Source: Algoriphagus aquaeductus (lineage in GTDB: Bacteria > Bacteroidota > Bacteroidia > Cytophagales > Cyclobacteriaceae). From it: a stretch of 64,000 bases of DNA. Positions 34,887 through 43,235 of the stretch are shown in pieces. The stretch spans positions 1-64,000 of the forward strand of contig NZ_QKTX01000011.1 in assembly GCF_003253485.1 (NCBI RefSeq). Reading direction: 5' to 3'. The first letter of the stretch is position 1. Each line of letters begins with the position of its first letter. The notes under the pieces were generated by a model. It did no database searches. It saw nothing but the letters and a program-made list of their open reading frames with translations, and was not told the DNA's origin. Both the position numbers and the translations under genes were made by a program.

Positions 34887-35372
34887 TTATCCCTTCCACT
34901 TAAAACTCTTCTCATCAATCGCCCGCATGGTACAGAGCACACCGTCAAGGTGGTCGTATTCGTGCTGGATCAATTCAGAAATCGCTCCATCCACGGCCCA
35001 GCTTTGTTTTTCCCAGTTTTCATCCCAGTATTCCAGAGTAAGACTTTGGTGCCGTTTCACTTTTACCAGCAGATTGGGAAAGCTCATACAGTCATCCCAT
35101 AGCTCAAAAAGCTCCCCACTGAGTCCTTTCAGCTCGGGATTGAGAATGATGTAAGGCCGATCCAGATTGAGGTAAAACATCCGCTTCATAATCCCCAACT
35201 GCGGGGCCGCAATTCCCCTTCCAAACCCATACACCCGACGGATGTCCTCCATCGCTTCATGAAGCTGCTGAGTCCACTCGGGAACCATGGGAAGATCAGA
35301 TTTCAGGACCGGTTCGCAGACTTCATAGAGCCGGGGATCGCCAAGTTTGAGAATGTCGTGGATGGTTTTCAT
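34887..35372 (-). CDS. Peptide deformylase-like protein (divergent)
   Basis: A 161-residue protein of the deformylase family, which removes formyl groups from nascent N-terminal methionine. Motif I is GRGIAAPQ (51-58) and motif III QHEYDHLDG keeps both metal-binding His (137, 141) and the catalytic Glu138. Motif II, normally EGCLS, reads DDCMS: the metal Cys95 is kept but Glu-Gly is changed to Asp-Asp. Metal binding should survive; the role may differ from the canonical enzyme. No methionyl-tRNA formyltransferase gene is in this window. Confidence 0.82.
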   Translation of the reverse strand: MKTIHDILKLGDPRLYEVCEPVLKSDLPMVPEWTQQLHEAMEDIRRVYGFGRGIAAPQLGIMKRMFYLNLDRPYIILNPELKGLSGELFELWDDCMSFPNLLVKVKRHQSLTLEYWDENWEKQSWAVDGAISELIQHEYDHLDGVLCTMRAIDEKSFKWKG

Positions 35373-35384
35373 AGGGTTAAATCA

Positions 35385-35453
35385 AGATATGCTTCGCAAG
35401 ATAAATGAGATATGCTTCGCGAGATAAATTGAGATACACTTCGTGAGAATTCT
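35385..35453 (-). repeat. Tandem degenerate units ahead of the deformylase gene
   Basis: Three units of 22-24 bp starting agatatgcttcgc, agatatgcttcgc and agatacacttcgt. The same units, in inverse orientation, occur at 25360-25436. Too degenerate and too few for a CRISPR array. Confidence 0.65.
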
Positions 35454-35454
35454 A

Positions 35455-35499
35455 TCTTGGCTTTAGCCATATCTTAAAATATCTGCGTAGCTATCTTTT
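35455..35499 (-). repeat. Dispersed 45-bp repeat, copy B
   Basis: The reverse complement matches 25233-25277 at about 42 of 45 positions. With the tandem units it forms one composite element covering most of 35385-35515. Confidence 0.7.
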
Positions 35500-35532
35500 T
35501 ATATCCAGAAATCTTATCTCCCCTATTTCCCT

Positions 35533-35540
35533 TACTTTTG
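35533..35540 (+). promoter_or_regulatory. -7 box 4 nt from the ABC-F start
   Basis: TACTTTTG followed by cccc and the ATG at 35545. The spacing implies a leaderless message. Confidence 0.6.
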
Positions 35541-35544
35541 CCCC

Positions 35545-37458
35545 ATGAATTACCTTTCAGTTGAGAATCTCAGTAAGGCTTTCGGGGAACGGAAGCTTTT
35601 TTCAAATATTTCTTTCGGCATTTCCCAAGGACAGAAAATCGCCCTCGTCGGTATCAATGGCGCCGGTAAATCCACTTTGATGAAAATCATCATGGGTCAG
35701 GAAATCCCCGATACCGGTCAGGTAGCCATCAACAACTCCGTGAAGATTGCTTATGTGCATCAGAATCCGGTGTTTGATTCCAACCTGACCATCTATCAGA
35801 CCATCTTTGACCAAAGTAATTCGGAGGTCCTTCGGGTGATCGAGGACTATCACAAAGCCATGCTGGACTCCGAGCGGGGCATTGACAATTCTGCCCAAAT
35901 GTCCAAGCTATTTGAAAAAATGGACGCGCTTCAGGCTTGGGATTTTGAGTATCAAGTGAAAGAAGTCCTGGGAAAATTGGGTCTGCATGACACCGAACTC
36001 CCGGTGGGAAATCTCTCCGGTGGTCAGCGGAAGCGGGTGGCTTTGGCCAAAGCCATTTTGGAAAAACCGGATTTGCTCCTGCTGGACGAACCCACCAACC
36101 ACCTCGACTTGGAGACCATCGAGTGGCTGGAAGATTACCTGGCCAAAGCCAATTTGTCCATTTTCATGGTTACGCACGACCGATACTTTTTGGATAAAGT
36201 GACCAATGAAATCCTCGAACTTGATCAAGGGAAAATCCATCGGTACCAAGGTAATTACGGCTACTTTTTGAACAAAAAAGCCGAGCGACTTCAGATCGAA
36301 GACATTGAGATCGAAAAGGCAAAAAGTCTCTACAAAAAGGAATTGGACTGGATCCGTCGTCAGCCTAAGGCACGGGGCACCAAGGCAAAGTATCGCGTGG
36401 ATGCTTTCGAAGAAACCAAAGAAAAAGCCTTCACCAAGCGTGAGGAACGGGATATTGAACTTTCAGTATCTACCCAACGCCTAGGAAATAAGATTCTCGA
36501 GATAGAGAAAATCAGCAAGTCCTTTGATGAAAAAACGCTTGTAAAAGACTTTTCCTATATCTTCAAAAAGAAAGATCGGATCGGTATCGTCGGACCAAAC
36601 GGTGCCGGAAAGACGACTTTTCTGAAAATGATCACCGGATTGCTCGATCCTGATGCAGGTAAAATCTCAGTCGGTCAAACCACAGCTTTCGGCTATTACC
36701 GTCAGGAAGAAGACCGTTTTGACGAGGAGAAGCGACTGATCGATGTGGTAAAAGAAGTGGCAGAGGTCGTCGTGCTGGATAAAGGACAGACGATTACAGT
36801 GAGTCAGTTTTTGACGCAGTTTGGCTTTCCTCCCAAGCAGCAATTTACCCCGATCGGCAAAATGAGTGGAGGCGAGCGCCGCCGACTTCAGCTCCTGATG
36901 GTGTTGATAAAGAATCCCAACTTCCTGATCCTGGATGAACCGACCAACGATCTGGACTTGATGACCCTGAATATCCTGGAGGAGTTTTTGGACACCTTCC
37001 CGGGCTGCCTGATCATCGTATCGCACGACCGTTACTTTATGGACCGACTGGTGGAGCACTTGTTTGTGTTTGAGGGAGAGGGAAAAATCAAGGATTTCCC
37101 GGGGAATTATACCGATTTCAGGGAATGGGAGAAGGAAAACAGTATCAAGTATCAAGACACAAGTATCAAGACTGAAGAGGCAAGAAGCGAGAAGCAAGAA
37201 CCAATAGTCGAGAAGTCTGAGGCTGCACCAAAAATCAAGGCAAGCTTTAAGCAGAAGCAGGAATTCAAGAAGATCAACGAAAGTATTGCCAAGCTCGAAG
37301 GAGAAAAAGCGACGATCACTGACCAAATCTCTGCTGGCACCTCTGATGTCAATCAGCTGATGACCTGGACCAATCGCTTGCAAGCAATCGATGGCGAACT
37401 CGAGGAATTGGAACTGACTTGGCTGGAACTGAGTGAATTGGACGGGATAGAGGATTAA
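35545..37458 (+). CDS. ABC-F family ATPase, Uup-like
   Basis: A 637-residue soluble protein with two ATPase domains and no membrane domain. First domain: Walker A GINGAGKS (36-43), signature LSGGQRKRVALA, Walker B LLLDEPTNHLD. Second: GPNGAGKT (near 352), MSGGERRRLQLL, LILDEPTNDLD. ABC-F proteins act on the ribosome; the C-terminal coiled coil (about residues 565-635) is the Uup type, linked to DNA or ribosome binding. Residues about 532-557 of the linker (SIKYQDTSIKTEEA...) are encoded by a sequence that looks like an intergenic repeat. Catalytic Glu residues are intact. Confidence 0.94.
   Translation: MNYLSVENLSKAFGERKLFSNISFGISQGQKIALVGINGAGKSTLMKIIMGQEIPDTGQVAINNSVKIAYVHQNPVFDSNLTIYQTIFDQSNSEVLRVIEDYHKAMLDSERGIDNSAQMSKLFEKMDALQAWDFEYQVKEVLGKLGLHDTELPVGNLSGGQRKRVALAKAILEKPDLLLLDEPTNHLDLETIEWLEDYLAKANLSIFMVTHDRYFLDKVTNEILELDQGKIHRYQGNYGYFLNKKAERLQIEDIEIEKAKSLYKKELDWIRRQPKARGTKAKYRVDAFEETKEKAFTKREERDIELSVSTQRLGNKILEIEKISKSFDEKTLVKDFSYIFKKKDRIGIVGPNGAGKTTFLKMITGLLDPDAGKISVGQTTAFGYYRQEEDRFDEEKRLIDVVKEVAEVVVLDKGQTITVSQFLTQFGFPPKQQFTPIGKMSGGERRRLQLLMVLIKNPNFLILDEPTNDLDLMTLNILEEFLDTFPGCLIIVSHDRYFMDRLVEHLFVFEGEGKIKDFPGNYTDFREWEKENSIKYQDTSIKTEEARSEKQEPIVEKSEAAPKIKASFKQKQEFKKINESIAKLEGEKATITDQISAGTSDVNQLMTWTNRLQAIDGELEELELTWLELSELDGIED
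37141..37217 (+). repeat. Intergenic-type repeat inside the ABC-F gene
   Basis: Built from short repeats of agtatcaag, caagacacaagtatcaag and gaagaggcaagaagc. A shorter version, gagacaagaagcaagag, lies between genes at 6966-6983. In frame it adds about 25 polar residues to the linker. Confidence 0.55.
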
Positions 37459-37560
37459 ATTAGCCACGAACACTGGAGGTCACAAAAGATTTTACCTAGA
37501 ACTCAAAAACGCAGAAAGTGCGTTAAATAGGTTATCTTAGTAAGCAGATCACTTAAAGCC

Positions 37561-37788
37561 ATGGAAACAATCGTCATTGAATCTAAAAATCCTGAGGACA
37601 TCAAGGCCATTAAGGAATTTTTAAAATCTTTGAAAATCAGTTTTAAAACCTCCTCTTCGGTTTCCATTGAGACATTAGAAAGAGCGAACACGATTGTTGA
37701 AGGATTTACAGAAGCGAAACTTATCGAGGCAGGCGAAAAGCATGCTAAATCTTACTCATCATTTAAAAAGATGATGGATGAGCTATGA
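37561..37788 (+). CDS. Antitoxin of the RelE-type locus
   Basis: A 75-residue, mostly helical protein. The N terminus METIVIESKNPEDIKAIKEFL matches the DUF2683-like antitoxins found beside RelE toxins, given here as METIVIESKN and PEDIKAIKEFL. The C terminus, KSYSSFKKMMDEL, should wrap the toxin. It overlaps the toxin gene by 11 nt. It appears intact, unlike the toxin. Confidence 0.75.
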   Translation: METIVIESKNPEDIKAIKEFLKSLKISFKTSSSVSIETLERANTIVEGFTEAKLIEAGEKHAKSYSSFKKMMDEL

Positions 37789-38053
37789 GCTGATTCCTAC
37801 ATCGGTATTTTTAAAGGAACTAAAAAGATTAAAAAAGAAGTATGCCTCGCTTGGTTCAGATTTAGAAATCTTGGGTGAACAACTACTTTCCAATCCTACG
37901 ATGGGGGTTGAGGTTTATAAAAATTGCTATAAAATCCGATTTGCGATTAAAAGTAAAACCAGAGGCAAAAGTGGTGGAGGAAGGTTGATCACTTGGGTCA
38001 GGCTTGAGAGGGAGCGAATCTACCTACTTTCGATTTATGACAAATCCGAATAG
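37778..38053 (+). pseudogene. RelE/ParE-type toxin truncated by an in-frame stop
   Basis: 91 residues with the RelE fold: VFLKELKRLKKKYASL at the N terminus and the RFAIKSKTRGKSGGGRLITW core. The frame ends at a TAG (38051-38053) right after IYDKSE. Reading on in the same frame gives ESITDQYIKALLESLDR and then TGA at 38105-38107, which is just the tail expected for this family (total 109 residues). So the toxin has lost its last 17 or so residues by a nonsense change. The lost helix often carries residues needed for activity; loss of toxicity is an inference. Confidence 0.75.
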
Positions 38054-38147
38054 GAAAGCATAACTGATCAATATATCAAAGCGCTTTTGGAGTCTTTGGA
38101 TAGGTGAAAGAAGATCAATACTTCATGCCTTTGTGGCAAGTCAAAAT

Positions 38148-38864
38148 TCAAACGTTCCCCTTCAAAACATCCTGCCTCAAGTCTTCCGGAAATTTCTCAA
38201 TGGCGTACCGTAAAGCCGTCCTGGGCATGCTTTGGTAGTGCTTTTTAAGAAACTCCATTTCAGTTTCAAAATCCCGATTTCCGATTTCCCTCAGCATCCA
38301 GCCCACGGCTTTGTGCATGAGGTCATGGGGATGGTTTTTGAACTTTACTGCCAAGGCTAATGCATCTGCAAATTCTCCTTTTTTGATCCAAAAATAGCTG
38401 CTGATCATCGCTGCTCGCTGTCGCCAAAGATGCCCGGAATCTGCCAATTCATAAAACAGGGTCTTTTCCTTTTTCCAGTAAAAATGTCCCAAAATTTGGT
38501 GACTAGAGCTGTCTATCAAATCCCAATTGTTGACATGATCCAAGTTGGCTAGGTAAAAATCAACCAATTCTTTTTGCTCCAGTTCGTTTTTGGTCTTTTC
38601 ATAGCAATACACCAACGCCAACAATCCGGTCAACCGAACTTCATGAATGGGATGTCGGACCAAAAAGGCGAATTCTTCCAAGCTGATTTCTTTGAAAAAA
38701 AGCTTGGCTATTGCACGCTGGTCCGGAACAGTCACTCCTAAAAACTGATCTCCCTCTCCATATTCTCCGGGTCCGGTTTTGAAGAATTTGGGCAAAAAAG
38801 AAGCCTTTTCGGGAATCGCTTTTTCCCTCAAGGCTTCGATAATCTGTTCGGTCAAAACACTCAT
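38148..38864 (-). CDS. AlkD-like DNA alkylation repair protein
   Basis: A 238-residue protein made of HEAT-like helical repeats. It excises positively charged alkylated bases such as 3-methyladenine without base flipping. AlkD marks are FKTGPGEYGEGDQFLGV near residue 29, VRLTGLLALVYCYE, WDLIDSSSHQILG and WMLREIGNRD. The Trp-Asp pair of WDLIDSS corresponds to the catalytic region. Its start overlaps the nucleoside phosphorylase stop by 4 nt. Confidence 0.92.
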   Translation of the reverse strand: MSVLTEQIIEALREKAIPEKASFLPKFFKTGPGEYGEGDQFLGVTVPDQRAIAKLFFKEISLEEFAFLVRHPIHEVRLTGLLALVYCYEKTKNELEQKELVDFYLANLDHVNNWDLIDSSSHQILGHFYWKKEKTLFYELADSGHLWRQRAAMISSYFWIKKGEFADALALAVKFKNHPHDLMHKAVGWMLREIGNRDFETEMEFLKKHYQSMPRTALRYAIEKFPEDLRQDVLKGNV

Positions 38865-39724
38865 TGGGTGAAGAGGTTCAAGGCCTTTTGGATTAAACGA
38901 TCTACGGATTTTTCGGCATCCGAATCAAATTTCTTTAAAGGGCGGTTGGCAACGATAGCATTTAGACTGAGCATTTCATGGCCCAAAAGTTTTCCTAAGG
39001 CATAATATCCGGCCGTCTCCATTTCAAAATTGGTCAGCCTTTTGCCATTTATTTGTAAAGCAGCCAATCGCTCAATCATCCGGTCAAAGCGTGGTTTTAG
39101 CCGCACTTCCCTTCCCTGAGGAGCATAAAATCCCGGACAAGTAAGCGTTACGCCTTTTACTATTTCCTCATCAAGTTTATCCAAAAGCATCGCTGATGCA
39201 GCCGCTTGATAGGGTAAAAATGGTAAGCCCAACTCTGCATGGATAGCTTTGGCAAGGCTTTGATCCTCTTTTAATTCCGGATAATAAGCCATCAAGGTGT
39301 CCATTCCTATCCCAGCCTCGGAAGCTAGCATGGACCCTACCGGCAAATCTGCCTGCATACTTCCCGAGGTGCCGATTCGAATGATCTGAAGGCTGTTTTT
39401 TTCAGGTTTGATCAGTCGGGTTTGCAGATCCACATTGACCAGGGCATCGAGTTCGGTCATGAGGATCTCGATATTGTCTGTGCCCATTCCGGTACTCATC
39501 ACGGTCACCCGTTTGCCATTTTTCCAGCCGGTATGGGTGACAAACTCCCGCTTTTGGGTTTTGAAGTCGATCTGATCAAAATATTGCGAAACCAATGCCA
39601 CCCGGTCTGGATCGCCTACGGTGAAAACAGTTGAAGCCAGGTGTTCTGGCTTCAAATGCAAATGATAAATACTCCCGTCCGAATTGATAATCAGCTCAGA
39701 CGCAGGAATCGGTTGGTTCTCCAT
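38861..39724 (-). CDS. Nucleoside phosphorylase (uridine phosphorylase-like)
   Basis: A 287-residue enzyme cleaving nucleosides with phosphate in salvage. TVFTVGDPDRVALVSQYF holds the phosphate-binding GDPxR (residues 37-41), and RIGTSGSMQADLPVGSM is the second conserved block. NFEMETAGYYALGKLLG carries the Glu-Met-Glu that holds the ribose. The start lies inside the trhO gene, which overlaps by 29 nt in another frame; the family start PASELIINSDGSIYHL begins at the chosen Met, so the overlap is likely real. Confidence 0.9.
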   Translation of the reverse strand: MENQPIPASELIINSDGSIYHLHLKPEHLASTVFTVGDPDRVALVSQYFDQIDFKTQKREFVTHTGWKNGKRVTVMSTGMGTDNIEILMTELDALVNVDLQTRLIKPEKNSLQIIRIGTSGSMQADLPVGSMLASEAGIGMDTLMAYYPELKEDQSLAKAIHAELGLPFLPYQAAASAMLLDKLDEEIVKGVTLTCPGFYAPQGREVRLKPRFDRMIERLAALQINGKRLTNFEMETAGYYALGKLLGHEMLSLNAIVANRPLKKFDSDAEKSVDRLIQKALNLFTQ

Positions 39725-40706
39725 GGAGTTTTTGAATTAGTTCTTTGTTTGGCTTACGGTGCAGTCCCTTGTAAGGATTATATCCGTTGGTATTTTTTTG
39801 GTAATAGCCGGTTCCGTCGTAAGGTCGCTTTTCGGGATGCTCCTTACATTCCACAGAGCAGGCGCCATCGAGTTCCCAACCACAGGTTTCACAAATTGCC
39901 AAGTGCTCATTGCAGCTTGGATTGGCACAGTTGACCATACGGTCAGAGGGAGTACCACAGACATGGCATTTGGAGACGATGGTAGGATTCACCTTGTTGA
40001 CATCTACTGCGATACGGTTGTCAAAGACATAGCATTTGCCTTCGAAGTCTTCCCCTCCGGCTTCCATGCCGTATTTGATGATTCCGCCGTGAAGCTGGTA
40101 CACATCTTCAAATCCTTGCTCAAGCAAGAAGGCCGAAGCTTTTTCACACTTGATTCCGCCGGTGCAATAAGTCAGAACCTTCTTGTTTTTGAGGTGCTCG
40201 AGCTCTTTTACTTTCTCAGGAAAATCCCGGAAGTTGTCGATATCGAGTGTGATGGCATTTTTGAATCGGCCGAGTTCGTGCTCGTAATTGGAGCGGACAT
40301 CCAAAATCACCACATCTTCCTGATCTTTCATTTTTTTGAATTCCTCAGGCTCCAGATGCTTGCCAGTTTTCACATTGGGATCCAAGTGGCGGAGCGATGA
40401 ATGCACGATTTCCGGCTTGTAGCGAACGTGGATTTTGGCAAAAGTGTGAGTGTCGTGGTAGTCGATCTTAAACTCTGTTTTGGCAAATCGGGGATCCGAC
40501 TTGACATAGTCCATGTACTTTTCGCAGTCTTCGATCAGACCGGAAACAGTTCCGTTTAGGCCTTCGTCAGAGATGATGATTCGACCACGAATGTTGTTTT
40601 CTACACAGAAGAGGTGGTGTTCTTCCCGGTATTCCTCGGGATTTGAAATCTGCGCGTAGCAGTAGTACAGCAACACGCTGTAGGGTTTGTTTTGTGTGTT
40701 TTCCAT
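39696..40706 (-). CDS. trhO: tRNA uridine(34) hydroxylase (rhodanese-related)
   Basis: A 336-residue UPF0176 protein that hydroxylates U34 in tRNA anticodons in a prephenate-independent way. The N-terminal ferredoxin-like domain has IRGRIIISDEGLNGTVSG; the rhodanese domain has active Cys in VLTYCTGGIKCEKASAF. The C terminus carries a cysteine-rich zinc region (CHVCGTPSDRMVNC, then C-x3-CNEHLAICETC). Catalytic Cys is present. It is followed by an overlapping nucleoside phosphorylase and AlkD. Confidence 0.93.
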   Translation of the reverse strand: MENTQNKPYSVLLYYCYAQISNPEEYREEHHLFCVENNIRGRIIISDEGLNGTVSGLIEDCEKYMDYVKSDPRFAKTEFKIDYHDTHTFAKIHVRYKPEIVHSSLRHLDPNVKTGKHLEPEEFKKMKDQEDVVILDVRSNYEHELGRFKNAITLDIDNFRDFPEKVKELEHLKNKKVLTYCTGGIKCEKASAFLLEQGFEDVYQLHGGIIKYGMEAGGEDFEGKCYVFDNRIAVDVNKVNPTIVSKCHVCGTPSDRMVNCANPSCNEHLAICETCGWELDGACSVECKEHPEKRPYDGTGYYQKNTNGYNPYKGLHRKPNKELIQKLHGEPTDSCV

Positions 40707-40843
40707 AACTAGCGCCCTGTTTCGGCAGGGTGTTTTGGGTTGTTGTTTGATGTCCGAAGCTGGATGACCGATGTTTTACTTCATCATTCGGCGTTAAGCA
40801 TTCGATATTCGTTATTCCTTTTTTTTAAATCTCAAATCTCAAA
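40707..40843. other. Intergenic stretch with a degenerate repeat
   Basis: It holds a short gcgccctg / cagggtg hairpin next to the trhO start and loose repeats of the form cattcggcgtt, cattcgatattcgttattc on the plus strand, which I read as low-complexity dispersed repeats. No gene is seen. Confidence 0.45.
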
Positions 40844-41479
40844 TTATTTCATTTTTGCCGCTGGATTCCCGAAGACAGTTTCATTTTTACCTACGGACGC
40901 AATTACCACAGATCCTGCTCCCACTCGAGCACCTTTTCCGATCGTGACTCCTGCCACGATAGTCACTCCCGAACCGATAAATGCGCCTTCTTCAATGGTC
41001 ACCTCGGCATTGATGATGGATCCGGCACCGATCTGCACAAAGTCTTGAATTTTCACCTGATGATCGATAATGGCACCGGTGTGAAAGATGCAATGGCTTC
41101 CGATTTCAGATCCAGCTCCGATGGTTACATTGGCATTGATAAAATTACCGTGGCCTAGGGTAGCATCTGTAGATACATAAGCACGCTGATGTATGGCATT
41201 GACCGGTTGCATTTTTCGGTTTTCGAGGAGCATGTCCACCAGAAACTTCCGGTATTTGCTATCATCTACCGCTACAAATGCCTCGGTCTTTTTCCCGATC
41301 AGTTTCAGAAAACCCTCATCTTCGGTGTGACCAAGTACAGGGATATTGTTGATTTCTGTACCATGTAAACTCGCATCCTCATCCAGAAATCCATACACGA
41401 TGACCTGATTGCTGTTGAAAATCTCAAGTGCAGGATGTGCGATACCTTTTGCACCTAGAATAATCACTGGTTTTTCCAT
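40844..41479 (-). CDS. NeuD-like sugar O-acyltransferase
   Basis: A 211-residue protein. Residues 1-95 form a Rossmann-like N-terminal PglD_N domain (IILGAKGIAHPALEIF), and the rest is a left-handed beta helix of hexapeptide repeats (ATLGHGNFINANVTIGAGSEIG, shortened: ATLGHGNFINANVTIGAG). The His of CIFHTGAIIDHQVKI is in the position of the catalytic base. It likely transfers an acetyl group to a sugar used in surface polysaccharide or glycan synthesis. No other polysaccharide genes adjoin. A TACTTTTG promoter box lies 22 nt upstream of the start. Confidence 0.88.
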   Translation of the reverse strand: MEKPVIILGAKGIAHPALEIFNSNQVIVYGFLDEDASLHGTEINNIPVLGHTEDEGFLKLIGKKTEAFVAVDDSKYRKFLVDMLLENRKMQPVNAIHQRAYVSTDATLGHGNFINANVTIGAGSEIGSHCIFHTGAIIDHQVKIQDFVQIGAGSIINAEVTIEEGAFIGSGVTIVAGVTIGKGARVGAGSVVIASVGKNETVFGNPAAKMK

Positions 41480-41501
41480 GAATCTGTGGGGTTTTGGATT
41501 G

Positions 41502-41509
41502 CAAAAGTA
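41502..41509 (-). promoter_or_regulatory. -7 box of the acyltransferase gene
   Basis: TACTTTTG on the minus strand, giving a leader of about 15 nt. Confidence 0.55.
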
Positions 41510-41744
41510 CGGGAAAAGCCCAGCTTGCGCAAAAGTTCATTTGGATTGACAAAGCTAAGCTCGAATGTGGAAGAGGATAATTCTCACTCAAAAAGAAAAA
41601 TCGGATAAAGAACTTTTGTTTTTGACCCTTTTGAATTATTCCATTAAAGCATATGAGGAAATTAAGAACCGATGATTGCAGTTAATGATCAAGTACAATC
41701 AAAACTCAGGATTAAACACAATTCTTAATGTTTAAAAATTCGAT

Positions 41745-41775
41745 TTCGGTCGGTGGAGACACCTTCCGAGGCGAA
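41745..41775. repeat. Imperfect GC-rich hairpin in a gene-free stretch
   Basis: Outer ttcg/cgaa, tcgg/ccga and ggtg/cacc pairs flank a central gaga. It lies just past the DUF2851 stop and may end that transcript. Otherwise 41510-41799 holds no supported gene; it is AT-rich and otherwise featureless. Confidence 0.4.
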
Positions 41776-41799
41776 TTTTTGACTCGCTTGCGCAACGAA

Positions 41800-43095
41800 T
41801 CATTTGGATTGTCCTTTGAGCAGACTTTGCCCGATCTTGCAATTGAGGCATTTTTGAGGCTGGCAATAGCCACGGTAAAGTCCGATCATTCCTTGGGAAT
41901 CAAAGGCATTTTCGGCCTTCCATGCTTTTTCCGCGAATTTGCGAGTGATAAAATTATTCTCCGCCGGAATTGTCTGCATCAGGTCAAAGCAGCGCTCCTG
42001 CCATTCCGATTGCTCGAAATAGCTGCCGTAAGCAAACCATAAGGGAATCACAAAATTGATAATCAACAGCTCCAAAGTTTGGCCTGAAATGCCTCTAGAA
42101 GCGGTTTTCTCAGTGGGTTTTCCAAAGTTGTAATGATGCTGCCAATAGTCAGAAGGCTTGACCTGAAGAAGTTTTTTGAAGGCAGAAAACTCCCTACTGT
42201 CTTCCATCACCGCTTGCAGAAGATTCGGAGCATTAGATAAAATCGAGGCAAGTTGGGCGATTCGAAGGGTGGGAAAATTAGTCGGACGGGCACCCATGAA
42301 GGACCACTGCTGTCGGTTGAGTCGATGTTGCCAATTGAACTTTTTCTGATAAAAATCATACTCACGGATCAGGTGCTGAACATAGGGTTCTTCTGATTTT
42401 TCGGGTAAAAGTCCGGCCTGACCCAGCAGCATGGCTTCGAGGGCGGAAACTTGGGTTCGGTGTTTTTGTAAAGTTTTGTAAGGAACCAAAGTGGACAATT
42501 CGCTCATTGGGACAGAGTTGACTTTAAATCCAAAGCAGGTAAACAGCCACCGGTAGGCCGTTTCCTCCCAGTCTCCTTTGGTTTGATCAAGGATGGAAAG
42601 GATAAGTTTGGATTTTTCCAGCAATCGCTCCACCAGTGCCTTCTCCAAAGCTGAAAACCGTATGATGTCAGGGACTGATTTGATGGCGTGAGCGCATGGA
42701 AGGTCGGATTTGAAGTCGAGGAGATTTTCATAATTCCGCCAGATTTCGAGGAAAATTTTACCCTTGAGTTCCAAAGTCGGCATAGGCGTGCCATCATTTC
42801 GGAAGACTTCTTTGTCATTTTCCCAGACCACATGGAGAATGACGGAATTGTAGGCGGGATCTCCACCGTGGGCGTGCTGCTTCCATTCGGAAGCTAATCG
42901 GTGAACCTCAACATGGCCATGGAAAGTAACTCCATCCAAGACCAAGGAGGCATCCCGAAAATCCGGCCCTTCGCCTTGGTTGTGAAAACCTACGTTGTGA
43001 ATCTGTACCTGCTGCCCATCTACGGTCTGAAGATTTTTTCGATCGAAATATTGGTACTTCCATACCAGCTGTAAAAAGTCTTCCTTAAAATTCAT
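41800..43095 (-). CDS. DUF2851 family protein
   Basis: A 431-residue soluble protein with the family opening FLQLVWKYQYFDRKNLQT, followed by HNVGFHNQGEGPDFRDASL and GHVEVHRLASEWKQH. The middle is helical and the C terminus has a Cys pair CLNCKIG. The family is almost confined to Bacteroidota and has no known activity. The N-terminal conserved HVE...D residues suggest a nuclease-like acidic site, but that is speculation. Transcribed alone. Confidence 0.88.
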   Translation of the reverse strand: MNFKEDFLQLVWKYQYFDRKNLQTVDGQQVQIHNVGFHNQGEGPDFRDASLVLDGVTFHGHVEVHRLASEWKQHAHGGDPAYNSVILHVVWENDKEVFRNDGTPMPTLELKGKIFLEIWRNYENLLDFKSDLPCAHAIKSVPDIIRFSALEKALVERLLEKSKLILSILDQTKGDWEETAYRWLFTCFGFKVNSVPMSELSTLVPYKTLQKHRTQVSALEAMLLGQAGLLPEKSEEPYVQHLIREYDFYQKKFNWQHRLNRQQWSFMGARPTNFPTLRIAQLASILSNAPNLLQAVMEDSREFSAFKKLLQVKPSDYWQHHYNFGKPTEKTASRGISGQTLELLIINFVIPLWFAYGSYFEQSEWQERCFDLMQTIPAENNFITRKFAEKAWKAENAFDSQGMIGLYRGYCQPQKCLNCKIGQSLLKGQSK

Positions 43096-43235
43096 AAGCC
43101 TGAATACTAAAAGCTTATGGAATTTAGGGAATTAGCAAAGAGAATCAAACTATGAAGCGTTTGAATTGCCTGATTTTGATCAGATTTACCAAATCTATAG
43201 ATGATCAAGACCTTATGGATCTGAACTTTTTAGCT

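Noticed and set aside
35385..35453. Possible CRISPR array
   Set aside because: Units are degenerate, adjacent without unique spacers, and no cas genes are present.
41728..42042. 104-residue plus-strand frame
   Set aside because: Mostly antisense to DUF2851 and starts in an AT-rich spacer.
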